Source: Antedon mediterranea (Eukaryota; Echinodermata; Crinoidea; Comatulida; Antedonidae). Taken from it: a DNA stretch of 64,000 bases. The stretch is from assembly GCF_964355755.1 (NCBI RefSeq), contig NC_092680.1:8657001-8721000 (forward strand), written 5' to 3'. A program made the position numbers and the translations under genes. Below the pieces are notes generated by a model. That model was given only the letters and a program-made list of their open reading frames with translations, searched no databases and was not told where the DNA came from. Below, one piece after another: positions 44,025-55,680 of this stretch; position 1 is the stretch's first letter, and each line of letters begins with the position of its first letter.

Positions 44025-45514
44025 ACTAGATTTAATTCGTCACTATGACGAATTATAGGTTATATGCATTGATTTTAATAAAGATAATTGATTTTTAAAA
44101 GATATTTTGATTCATTGATTTTCTCAGATTCTATAATTATTTATAATATATGATAGGACCTTGCTAACGCGAATACAATAGCCGGTATCACAATCCGATC
44201 AAAGATCCCTCTGCGTATAATGTCATAAACCACATTTGCTGTTACATAATAATAAAGACATAAGTTATTTTTTATCTAGATTTCATTATAAATCATGTGT
44301 ATAATATATACACTAAGAAATAAATTTGAACAAACAATACGGATAATAAAAAAAAAAATCTTACTTCGTTTCCCAAGGTGAGACTCGATCTCGGTACCTT
44401 GAGTGCCATAGACACGAGCACACACCACCGAGCCATACACAACTGTCTAAAAATTGTAGAAAAATTCCTCCGTGTATTTACTATGCAGTAACCACTTTGG
44501 TGCAGATAGATTATTAAATACCGCAATGAATTATAATTTTTTACTATGATGACATCTCTAAAAATGTACAAAAATGATGCACTGTCAAACTATATACTTT
44601 TAACTTTAATATATGAACTTTTGGAGGAAGAAAGTTAATGTTAAGTTTGTTATTTTGGCCTAAGAAAATGTCATAATTTGTTTGATTGTCGAAATGAATT
44701 TTTTTTAATTTAATATGCAATCAATTATGGCTTAATCAACTTTTGTTCCCTTAGTTTAATAATAAATCATACATAAGATACATACACTTCAAGAAAATGA
44801 AATAAAAAATATGTGTTCCCGAGCATTTTGACGATCTATATTAATTTTAAAATTTAGCATATTTTCACCATTTTGTTAACTTACACGTGCGTAGCCTGTC
44901 ACTTTTGACGTGCTCGTATAAGGCAATTACGCGTTGAAAAGTGAATAAAATATGATGATATTATTAAAGAAAGGTTGTACAACCGAAATCGGACAAAAAG
45001 AGTGCGCATTAACGTATAACGCGCAGTGCGCGTGCAAAAATCTGCGCACTCATGGCAATTTTTTAAACGCTTAAAATTGCCTGAAACGTACTCTAATTTC
45101 ATCGAAAATAAATTTTGACAATTTTGAACATTTTAAGCGCGCGTACGCAAGCGTTATATGCGCTACGCACGTAATTGTATTGCCATATGATGAAATATGA
45201 CCTGAAATTTATGAGTACCAAATTTTGTTTAATTGTGATTCATGCTTGTGAAGATATGATTACAAACGTGATTTCGTAAAATCGCGCGTAGACCGCGTAA
45301 TTTTTGATTACGCATCGTGAAAATATAACCACATCGATTCCTGGCCATAAGGAATATACTCTGAAAAATTGACTTAGATAGATGAAACTGATATCAAGAT
45401 AATTCACGGACAAAATAGTGCTAAGGAAAGAATAAATAAATAAATAAATAAATAAATAAAGATTTTGACAGAATCAAGAGGTTATATGCATATCATGCAT
45501 ATAACCTAATTAGT
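44025..45514 (+). mobile_element. 1.4-kb repeat family, copy C
   Basis: Second unit of the tandem dimer. It ends with (AAAT)n, AATCAAGAGGTTATATGCAT and a terminal hairpin GTTATATGCATATCATGCAT leading into ATAACCTAATTAG. Differences from copy B are few, so the duplication is recent. Confidence 0.8.
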
Positions 45515-45755
45515 CACGTATTTTCAAATGCTGCAAGACATGAGACCCGAAATAGGCTAGGCCTAGGCCTCCTACTGTAGTGGCAGCGCAGTGCATACCT
45601 GAGAGCTAGGGTGGGTGGGAAGTTAGCTAGAAGTGTACATCTGCACGATGCCACGCGGTAACGATGAAGGGGAGGATATGGATGGCCTGATAGTGGGCAG
45701 TGTATACTGTATTTTAATTTAGTTAGGCCCCCAGTTAGGCCGCTAGTGAGTGGAG

Positions 45756-46330
45756 GGCCGTAGCCAGGATCTGTCAAGGTGGGGTTCGGACACTAAATAT
45801 TTGGGTCAACCCCCCCCCCCCCCTCCCCCAGCCTGATGCGAAGCGAATTTTGTTAAATGACACCCCTAGATGGCCGGAAAGACACCCCTAGATGGCCGGA
45901 AAGACACTAGTGCAGCATGCTATATAACCAATGAGCAAAAAGATCGTACTTTTTTCCTCCTCCTCAAACACGTCGATAATTTAAATGACGATAACTATTT
46001 GTTGCCGTATGTTAGATGCGCGTGCTCTGTGCGGAACCGCCGATTGTTTGATCATTTACTCCGTATTTTGTTTTGCGTTCAAGTTCAATGCGAACGTATA
46101 TCTAGGAGCCGCCCCGAAAAAAGCACACTGGGTGAAGGCAAATGCTATTTGCTAGCTCTATCTATAATATTTATTTACAGCAATTTGTTGAGGAATATAA
46201 ATATGTAAATCAGGCCCGTAGCCAGGGGGGGTTTTTATGGTTCGGGCGAACCCCCCCCCCCCCCCCCTTTACAGCGAACCCCCCTTAACCGACTGCGAAC
46301 CCCCATCCCCGACATGCCCAATACCTCACC
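45756..46330. repeat. Poly-C/poly-G tracts with GCCCGTAGCCAGG motif
   Basis: Two places carry GGCCCGTAGCCAGG (or GGCCGTAGCCAGG) followed by G-rich and then C-rich runs: C14 near 45811 and C17 near 46251, with GTTCGGGCGAACC between. Probably ends of a transposon family; also candidate quadruplex-forming DNA. Confidence 0.6.
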
Positions 46331-47163
46331 CTCATCTCCGAAAATCGTCCAAATACGTGCCCCACAGTACAAAAAGTTGTTCGTAAATTAAAAAATTCGT
46401 AAACTCGTTCGGAATAACTCATACAGTACCTTCTTCCCTGTATGAGCGTACTTCGAGCGATATAGTCTGTAAATTTCTAGAGTTGCAAATGAATTGCCGA
46501 TTTTATCAACATGATATTGACGCGTCTCACAGCGAGCTGGGGGACGAACGATTCGTACAAAGGACACCGCCAGACAACTGCGTACCAATTGTTTAGATCA
46601 CTGGCAGTCAGGCAGCATGCATAAAGTATATAGCCTTCCGACATACATCAGTATTTATGTGTGGCTATGAAGTATAATGTATCATAGAGGATTATAGTGA
46701 ATATTAATATTTTACACTATAATATCTATGGTATCATGTACTGTAGTTCACATTATGGCATCCGATTATTTTTTTCTAGACCACCAGCCGATACGTACTC
46801 AAATGTATCAATATCACCTATTTACATTGGCATATTTAATTTCCTCAACAAATTGCTGTAAATAAATATTATAGATAGAGCCATAATAAGAATTGCATTT
46901 TCCTTCACCCAGTGTGCTTTTTTCGGGGCTTCTCCTAGACGTACGTTCGCATTGAACTTGAACGCAAAACAAAATATCGAATAAAATGATCTAACAATCG
47001 GCGGTTCCGCGCACAGAGCACGCGCATCTAACATACGGCAACAAATGTTATCGTTTAAATAGTCCACGAGTCCAAGTACGATCGTTTTGCTCATTGGTAG
47101 CATGCTGCATGAGAGTGTCTTTTCCGGCCATCTAGGGGTGTCATTTAACAAAATTTGCTTCGC
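45835..47163. repeat. 360-bp inverted repeat inside the composite element
   Basis: 45835-46215 (TGACACCCCTAGATGGCCGG ... GCAATTTGTTGAGGAA) reappears as its complement at about 46810-47163. Arms share TTGCGTTCAAGTTCAATGCG and GTTGCCGTATGTTAGATGCG. The open frames in the two arms differ in frame and are not conserved as protein. Confidence 0.75.
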
Positions 47164-47387
47164 CGATACGTACTCAAATGTATCAATATCACCTATTTAC
47201 ATTGGCATATTTAATTTCCGATCGCACCATCATTAATATCACTCTGAAAACATTTTGTAAAATCATGATGAGCGCACAAGAAGCAGAGACAAAACATTCT
47301 TTTGCATATGCATGAGACTCTGTGACGACACGCTTTAACGTGACGTCATTTTACTTTAGCTGCATGCGAAGAAGTAGTCACCGAATA

Positions 47388-48901
47388 TATCACTTGCATG
47401 AGAAATTTGTAACAGAGAGCTCCAGTGAGTGATGCCCGCCCTCATAAGGGCGGATGTATACATACTAAATAAGACTTGATTTAATAGATATTATACATGT
47501 CACATTAAATAGAATTATGATAATAGTTTTTGCAATTGTAAACTATTTTATAATACATATTTATTAACAAACTAGTGTACATTCACTTTTACATACAATT
47601 ATTTACTAACATGCTAAGTTAGTTCACAAAAAAGGCCTACCGTAACACAGCAACACCAAAAATCAACGAATCGTTACTCAGCACAGCCTATTCTTTACCA
47701 TTGCCGTGTGCTACTCTACGCCCGGTAAATTAAGTATTGTTTTTATGATATAAATTAGTATAAAATACATGTTATTAATAGGACAAAATGTTAAATGTCA
47801 TTAACATTTATTTGTTTTACCAGAAACAAGTTAAATATAGGAATATTATTAAACTATCCTTCGTGAAAACGCGTAAACACCAACACGCCCGGTCACGCTA
47901 TCGTAGCGCCCGGTTGATAAAGCAAACTGTTTATACGGCAGTTTTTACTAAATAAATTGCATAAAATGAACAATTAAATATCCAAATAGTATTTAACATG
48001 ATGTTGGCATGTAGTTGATAACATTTTTTATCATAAAAATACTACCGGTGGTCTAGCCTTTGATTATTGAAACCGTCACAAAAAGTTGTATACATCCCAG
48101 ATACATCCACACTTATGGCGGCGCCCTACCACATGGACAATATTACTGTTACTGGGAAAATCGCGGATTACTCATTCTTGTGATATATATTCTTTGATGA
48201 CATGTACAAAACTCCGACGAAAGTGCAAGCCAGTGAGGCACATGGATGTTAAAACGTTATTTTTAAATACTATACTGTATATTCAATTTAATACACATTA
48301 ACAATATTTAGGACTGTAATACTGTACTTTATTGATAATTTCTTTTACTCTAATAATTCTGCAAAACTTTTTTTAAAATCAATTTACTTATCACCGCGAA
48401 TAACATAATTAGTAACCAAAAAGTATATAAAATAATATATTTTACACTGTAAAGGTATAAAAATGTATATTACATTCACGTATATTAAGCATATCCCCTC
48501 CCCCTTGTAAAAATTTAAAGTCCATACATGTGACCATTAGAGGTTAAAATATCATAATTGCACCTATTTTAATCTATTTTTATTCTAGTTAATTACCAAT
48601 ACCTAATTCGATTAGAGGCTGCAACTAATCTCTTATAATAATTATTATGTAGACCTACATCATCTATGTCAGTAGCAAATTATATTAGTACAAAATGTAA
48701 ACAAATTTCATTAATTGTTATACATCATACCATGATATTTCCTCCATGATCATACAAATATAGGCTGCAACTTCTTAATCTCTCATAATAGTTATGTAGA
48801 CCTATATCTTTCAGCTATAAATTATATTAGTAATAAATTTAAACAAATTGCAATAATTATTATACATCATTATCATCATACATCAGCTCAATATCTCCTA
48901 T
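47388..48901. other. Intergenic, no gene seen
   Basis: AT-rich DNA between the composite element and the 3' end of EPHX4-like gene 2. A short duplicated motif occurs: TAATCTCTTATAATAATTAT near 48625 and TTAATCTCTCATAATAGTTA near 48777. Some of it will be 3' UTR of gene 2. No other feature recognised. Confidence 0.5.
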
Positions 48902-51900
48902 CTACCCTTTCAGAAATTCACTCATTATTCTATTCACTTCGTCTGGAAAGTCTTGTTGTACCCAATGACTGGCGCCCTCAACAATTTTCAAAGTGAAATT
49001 GTCTACATACTTGTCGTGTCCCTTGGTCATTTCTATTTCTAATGCGCCATCTTTGTCACCCCAGATAAGAATTGTTGGGCATTTAATTGGTTTAGATCGT
49101 AATGGCTTTGTTTGCAAGGCTGATCGATAATAGTTGATAGCACCAGTTATAGTACCTATAAAAAGGAAAATTTTAACAAAATTAGAATACAAAAATACAT
49201 CACTTTAAATGTAGAAATTCAATGTTTCATTGTTGTGAATGTGACTTTGTTGTGTCTAGTTACTCCTATATATAAATCAATAAATATCTAAATAATGTGA
49301 ATTTAAAACTAGATTTATTGTCCCTCCTTCGAGTAGAACAAGGCAATAAACATGACTGCAGTCGCATGCTCAAATTTGAGTTAATGTTTACCGACCGACC
49401 AACATAGTGAGCTGTAGAGTCGCGGCATTGCAAGCAACTAAAAAGTAGGATCTACAGCAGAAAAGTGATCTTTGAATAGGGGTTAGTCGTAATGTTTGAT
49501 TTTTACACAATTTATAAAATGAAATTGATGATAAATGTAGACCTTTTTGAGAGAATGAAAATTTCATAGCCTCCAAGTCCGTCAGTGTGAACATATCTGG
49601 AGTCCTGATTCCAAAAGACTTTCCCATGAAGGAACCCTTAAGGAAACTGTAGTCCTTTGCTCTCAGCATTAGCTCTGGCAAATAAGGAAGTTGAAACAAA
49701 AACATGTACCTGTAAAGAGAACACAAATTAAAATTTAATGTCCCAAAATAAAATACCATAATAACCCATAACTTATTCAATCAAAATATGTTTAAAAAAT
49801 CAAGAAAATAACAAACCATGATTTCCTAAATTGACTCCAATGAGATGACATGTGCTTTGAGAAACGATCAGGATGAGGAACATTGTTAATAATCAATTTA
49901 TCAACAAGTTCAGGATACTCCATCGCAACATACCATGCAATCGCACCTCCCCAGTCATGGGCAACTAACACACAAGAACTATACCCTAGTTCTGATATAA
50001 TGTCTCGTATATCATCTACAGTATAAAAAAAAAACAGAGAACAAAATGTTATTAGCCATGATCTGCTGGTGAAAACTGAAAGTATGAAACAAAGTAGTGG
50101 TTTTGTTAGTATTTAACATTATATTATGCAAATAAAACTTCACTGCCAAAGACTTTGAATTGTTTATGTAGAACGTCTCACATGTGCTTATCCTGTGGAC
50201 AGGGTTGTTACATTTAAGGAGGACAGTGATTAAATTTGCTTATTTGTTAGTCTTGCAATTTTCATAATATAGTAAAAAGAAAGAGGAAACAGTTATGCAT
50301 TAATTTTGTTTACTTACCAGTTAGAATTCTACTTGAGTAATTTTTCATGCCAACAGGGCAATCTGATTCACCATAACCACGCATGTCAACAGATACAACT
50401 CTATACAGTAAAAGAAATAGACAATTCATCAGTATTTGAGATGATATAATTTTGTTTATGATAATTTAACTGCATACGTAGGTAGTTTTGTGACAGAGAG
50501 GTATGTAAGTCAGATGCATGGTTGGTCCTATTCTGATGCAATTGTACTGAATTCTAAGTATATTGAGAACCGAAATAGTAATGCTCAGGTGAGAGTACAC
50601 AACCTCCGGATACTAAGTCAAGTAAGACAAGGAGATCCAGGAAGAGATAAATAAATGTAAATGGGTTGAGCATGGACAACAGGCCATAATACTGTATAAT
50701 GCTACACCAGAGGAAGTCTTTTGAGCCATCTTCTATTGATTCATTCATACAGTAAAGGCAATAAAAGCTATACCTATATTCACTCTTAAAAGCCTTCATC
50801 TGGTATCGCCATGAGTACCAGCATTCTGGGAACCCATGTAAGAACAACATCAAAGGTTTGTTTTCATCTCCAGCTGCAACATAATGGATACGAATGCCCT
50901 GAGGAAAAAGAGAATTATGAATATATTGAAAATTAATACTAGGCTATAGTAAATACATTTTTTTTAACTCCTTTTTACCACCACTACTTATTAAAATTCT
51001 GTTTTTTACAATTTTTAAAATTACTTCAGGATAAAACACAAAGGTAAGCTAAGTAATTGGATTGTTAATGATACAGTGATTTTAACATTTACAGTATAAA
51101 GAAATATTGTAGTATGTAGGCCTAAATACTACAGTACTACAGTCAGTAGTATATTCACTGTACTTATTGTTCTTAACTTGATAAAAAAGTTTTGTCAGAT
51201 ACAGAGGGCGCCTTTTGTCTTTAATATTTCATTCATCATCAAGATAGATAGGGCCTCCTACTAATTAGACCAAAGATTGTATAGCGCAAGATAGGTAACT
51301 GGGCGAGACGTTTGTAATCCATGGACGCCATTCCGGCGGACAAATTTGAACCGGAATAAAGTCGTTGTCAAGGCAATATCGTACGATGTTTCGGTCAAAG
51401 AACAAAGTTTTCTAACCAAGCATGTCAATGTAAACACACAGAATTAATCGGAAAGTGTCAAGTTCCCAAAGAAACTTTTATTTTACTTTGTTTACATAAT
51501 TTCTTCCCTTTTCCATGAATCAATCCTCAAGATGGTTAACCACAGATACTTCGAAATCACATTAATATACCTATCCGTCCGCGGTCAGTCTAATTACCGA
51601 AAACAACCGAAAACAACCATAAACAACTGAAAACAACCATAAACAACTGAAAACAACCATAAACAACCGAAAACAAACCGAAAACAAAATAACAATATCT
51701 AAATACCGAAAACAAATATGATGCAGCTACTACTAGATTGACCTCGCACGCCAAACAAATTTCTACAGTATATTTTTTAAATGTCGCCCTCTATTGATAG
51801 GTGTTTCTAAAGCCAACAAGACCGCGCGCGCAAAGCCAAGGAGACCATACGAAATGGAAGTGTGCACAAAATTTAACTCAATATCGTACAAACTCAATGA

Positions 51901-54900
51901 TAACACCGTGCATTTACTTACAGAATCTACAATATGTCTGTAGTCGTAAGACCCTTTGAAAAATAAAACATTATCATAAAGAAAAAAACATGAAATAAGG
52001 TTTTAAAGATACAAGTTGGAAAGTTAAAGTATTCCTACATATAATATAAAAGAAACTACATAATAGTAGCCTAACACTCACACGCACCACGCATAATATA
52101 TAAGCATTTTAATATATAAGCATTTTTAAGTACTGTAATTCGATATAATCACTTCTAAAATATTTTTTAGTATTTTATAACAATTTTAACACTTTGAAAC
52201 TCATAATCTACAATAATTACACTCTTGTTATTATAATATTGTTTGGTATATGTTTTTAACTTAATATCATTTATATTAAATCAGTATCTACTTGTATACA
52301 GTAATACAAAGATTTGAATGTGAAAAAAATAGTAGGCCTACCGTATTTATTCGAATAAATTGAATAAATGCAACCCAACCCCTCTAATTAGGGCGACAAT
52401 TACACAAACTAATTTTTACTCTATTTAACACGTCGTGATGTAATTGTATTGTAGGTTTCATATTGAAGAGGTTCCGATATATCTATTGCACCATTTTACA
52501 CTAACTCCCCACCCCATACCCCCCCCAACCCCCCACCCCGCATCCTCAAATAAACCATCCATAAAAAATAAAAAGTGCATTAAGCTTATTCAATCGGTTT
52601 CCCAAAATTTTGTTGAAGAACCCCATTATCCACGCCATCAATGTGCCAAAAGCTAGTAATTTGATTAAATGTTCTAAGTTGTGTTTTATGTCGCACATTT
52701 AATAATTCCACATCTCGTACGTTTTACTCTTACTTTAACAATGAAACGTTTAATATTAAAGGTACCTTAGTTTCTCGTGTTATTAATTCTGTTTGCACTT
52801 ATTAAGTCTATCTTTTTATATTAATTATTGTTAAAGTTAGTCGAATTTTAAAAATGTATTTACTCCAGTATTTGTCACAGTGTTAAATTTACTAGATAGC
52901 ATTTACAGATTATTATTGCAATTTTAAATATGTTTATATTGGTTTGTACATGGAGGTCCTCCATGGTTTGTATAAAACTATTTCCTAAAAACATACGTTC
53001 TCTGTCTAACAATTTTTAAAAGCAATGCAATCGTATCCGATTTAGATTGACAACTTAGCATTGTAAATATTCAGTTTTGCAATTAGCATTAAGTTATAAA
53101 ATTCGATAATTTGTATTTTTTCTCCATATAGAATATAAATCACTTTGCATTCAACAAACATGTGTATTAAGTTTGTTCTTTTTTAAAACAAAATTCACAA
53201 ATTGATATTTTATTGAGTTTCAACCTATACCTAAAAAAACAATAGATTTCAGTATGTTTTGTGTGGTTTTTTTTACAAATTAAATTTAGGTTGATAATAC
53301 ATTTGATATCTTGAATCAAGTTTGTATACTTCAAAAACATTATATTTAATGCCTTTCCTCGGGTCAAGAGACGAGATAAGCCCTTGACCAATGTTAGGAC
53401 CAATCAAGGTGTTTTAAACAGTCCTGGCTTTGTTTGTATCAAACCTGTTAGTGGCGGTAATTATCGCTGTTGGTTTTTATTTTAATAAAATAAAAAATAA
53501 AAAAATAAAAAACGAAATATGTTACAGATTTTCAGTTGTGTTCTCATGTATTATTTAAAACATGAAAAATGTTATTTATTTACTACACTATGTTATTTAA
53601 ATTTAGTTTGCTGTAGATAAACAAACATGGCTAGATGTTGATATCTACTGTAATATCTTGAATCGAGTTTGTACCTCAAAAACAAAATGAAATTTAGTAC
53701 TAAAAAGATGTTACAGACTTGAGTTGTGTTCTCATGTTCTCTCAATATGATTAGGCCTAAGGTTAATAAAGATTTACAAGTTAATGTAACATGTTTGTGT
53801 TTTCACTTCCTGTCATCATTTTTGTCAGACTATTATATATATATATATACAGTATATATATTTCAACGGAGAAAAACATTCATTACAGTAACTCATTAAT
53901 CAGGGGAAACAACATTACGTTTAATTTTTAAACAACTTAATCAAAATTAAGCTGTCGCTGCAAAAGGGCACTTAAAATGAATCCTCTCTAAAACGCACAT
54001 TTACGATTTGCACAAACTGTTTTACATATAAACACAATATACACAAATAAACGTCGTAGAAGTGGTGTATTATTGTCATGCGGTACGTACATTTGAAATC
54101 GCTGAAATTATACTATGTATTCGAGAACCATCCCTAGTTGTTAAAATTGTTATAAAATACTAAAAAATATTTTAGAAGTGATTTAATATCGAATTACAGT
54201 ACTTAAAAATGCTTATATATTAAAATGCTTATATATTAATTATTATGCGTGGTGCGTGTGAGTGTTAGGCTACTATTATGTAGTTTCTTTTATATTATAT
54301 GTAGGAATACTTTAACTTTCCAACTTGTATCTTTAAAACCTTATTTCATGTTTTTTTCTTTATGATAATGTTTTATTTTTCAAAGGGTCTTACGACTACA
54401 GACAATTCCTTGTCTCATTCATGTAACATATATATTAGATATCTAACATATTGTAGATTCTGTAAGTAAATGCACGGTGTTATCATTGAGTTTGTACGAT
54501 ATTGAGTTAAATTTTGTGCACACTTCCATTTCGTATGGTCTCTATCTCCTTGGCTTTGCGCGCGCGGTCTTGTTGGCTTTAGAAACACCTATCAATAGAG
54601 GGCGACATTTAAAAAATATACTGTAGAGATTTGTTTGGCGTGCGAGGTCAATATAGTAGCTGCATCAAATTTGTTTTCGGTATTTAGATATTGTTATTTT
54701 GTTTTCGGTTTGTTTTCGGTTGTTTATGGTTGTTTTCAGTTGTTTATGGTTGTTTTCGGTTGTTTTCGGTAATTAGACTGACAGAATACTTCTTATCATT
54801 TTATCAGAACTAAACTTACCCACCCACCCACAATGATCATCTCAGGCATTACAAATCTCTTAGTAGGCCTACTAGCTGTTATATGGCCACCGAATAACAA

Positions 54901-55346
54901 AGTTTAATAAATAATAGACTATTGAATTAATTTTCAGTGGATTATTTGTGGGGAGGGGGGCCGGGTATAGGCCTACTATAAAACAAAAATACACCTCTGA
55001 CGTATTTAGCTTTGCTTTTTGCTTCTCAGTTTGAAATGAACATGTCATAGGGGAAACCTTTGCTCCTCCAACTTCTACGAGACGACCTAATATTATAAGG
55101 TAGGCCAAAAGTGGTGGTTTAAATATCGTTCTTACTTACTGTTTGCAGGTTCAAAAAGCCGTGGATTCCAAGCGCTGGGTCGTTCATGCATTCTGGTCGA
55201 GACGTGCGTGTTTCACGATGAAAGAAAGTCTTCGGACCGCTTTTAATTATATCACACAATATAGCAAATGAAACAATTAACCCATAGTAAACAGCGAAAA
55301 TCCATTGAATTAACCACATTGTAAATAATTTTAATAACTTAGCCAT
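48902..55346 (-). CDS. EPHX4-like alpha/beta hydrolase 2, catalytic residues intact
   Basis: Exons 55346-55140, 50898-50774, 50400-50318, 50015-49817, 49709-49543 and 49155-48902 encode 344 residues. Exons 2, 3 and 4 are exactly as long as in the paralogue (125, 83 and 199 bases) and every intron phase agrees, showing tandem duplication. An N-terminal membrane segment (WIFAVYYGLIVSFAILCDI) is followed by CMNDPALGIHGFLNL, HGFPECWYSW, the nucleophile elbow AHDWGGAIAW (D159), NYYRSAL, WGDKD (D296) and GASHWVQQD (H324): the Asp-Asp-His triad of membrane epoxide hydrolases. Predicted to sit in the ER membrane and open lipid epoxides; substrate unknown, as for vertebrate EPHX4. The exon 5 donor GTCTAC is weak. 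Intron 1 is 4.2 kb and holds a large foldback element. Confidence 0.92.
49335..49450. mobile_element. GACCGACA-family repeat, copy 3
   Basis: GCAGTCGCATGCTCAAATTT, GTTTACCGACCGACCAACAT, AGTGAGCTGTAGAGTCGCGG; in intron 5 of EPHX4-like gene 2. Confidence 0.6.
51585..54781. mobile_element. 3.2-kb foldback-like element with 600-bp arms
   Basis: Starts TCAGTCTAATTACCGAAAAC and ends with the complement. The outermost 90 or so bases of each arm are tandem copies of ACAACCGAAAACAACCATAA-type units; the rest of the arms (to about 52192 and from about 54136) are near-perfect complements, e.g. CACACGCACCACGCATAATA. The right arm has a 40-base insertion near 54410. The core (52200-54130) has a SINE tail and no transposase. 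In intron 1 of EPHX4-like gene 2. Confidence 0.85.
53345..53510 (+). mobile_element. 3' body of the 5S-type SINE
   Basis: AAGCCCTTGACCAATGTTAG, GACCAATCAAGGTGTTTTAA and CAGTCCTGGCTTTGTTTGTA match the body of the 5S-derived SINE at 31685-31968 in opposite orientation, followed by an A-rich tail (AATAAAATAAAAAATAAA). The 5S head is missing. Confidence 0.65.
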
Positions 55347-55424
55347 TTTGTATGTGTTCTTCTGTTCTTTGCACTAATGACACGACAAAAAAGGTGGTTC
55401 GGCTATCGCTCCAAGTTCCAGGGG

Positions 55425-55680
55425 CAAAGAACTTATAACACAAGAAGAATCTCCTGTTCGTCCGAAGCGCGTAACAATTTCGAAAGGCATTGTGGGATAG
55501 AATAGAGCTATGGGTGGCGCCATTGTGAGCCATGGAGTAGGGCGCCCGCATCAAATTAGAAAGTCAAAATCATAGAGGGGTTCTGCTAATGCTCTAGGGG
55601 GTATAGAGTAATTGACTGAGGAGTAGGGCGCCCGCAAATTGAAGAACAGGAGATTCTTGTGTTATAAGTTCTTTGATAAA
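55425..55680. repeat. Short inverted and direct repeats upstream of EPHX4-like gene 2
   Basis: AACTTATAACACAAGAAGAA with TCTCCTGTTC (55430-55460) recurs as its complement at 55645-55672. GGAGTAGGGCGCCCGCA occurs directly at 55533 and 55620. This is the promoter side of the gene, so repeats may be regulatory or transposon ends. Confidence 0.6.

Larger units (their letters stand above)
42367..47387. mobile_element. 5-kb composite element with Mutator-like ends
   Basis: Left end GGTGACTACTTCTTCTTCGC with GCAGCTAAAGTAAAATGACG and TCACGTTAAAG; right end is its complement, finishing GAAGAAGTAGTCACC. The left flank ends GAATATTATC and the right flank starts GAATATATC, a candidate 9-10-bp target duplication with one indel. 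The inside holds the 1.4-kb repeat dimer, a 360-base inverted repeat and poly-C tracts, but no transposase. It lies about 180 bases upstream of the EPHX4-like gene 1 start codon. Confidence 0.65.

Noticed and set aside
43484-45102. Identical 67-residue frames on the minus strand in two repeat copies
   Set aside because: They are duplicates because the 1.4-kb repeat is duplicated; no homology or start context supports a protein.
45870-46208. 112-residue frame in the left arm of an inverted repeat
   Set aside because: The complementary arm (46822-47151) uses another frame with different protein, so the sequence is not conserved as coding. Likely transposon DNA.
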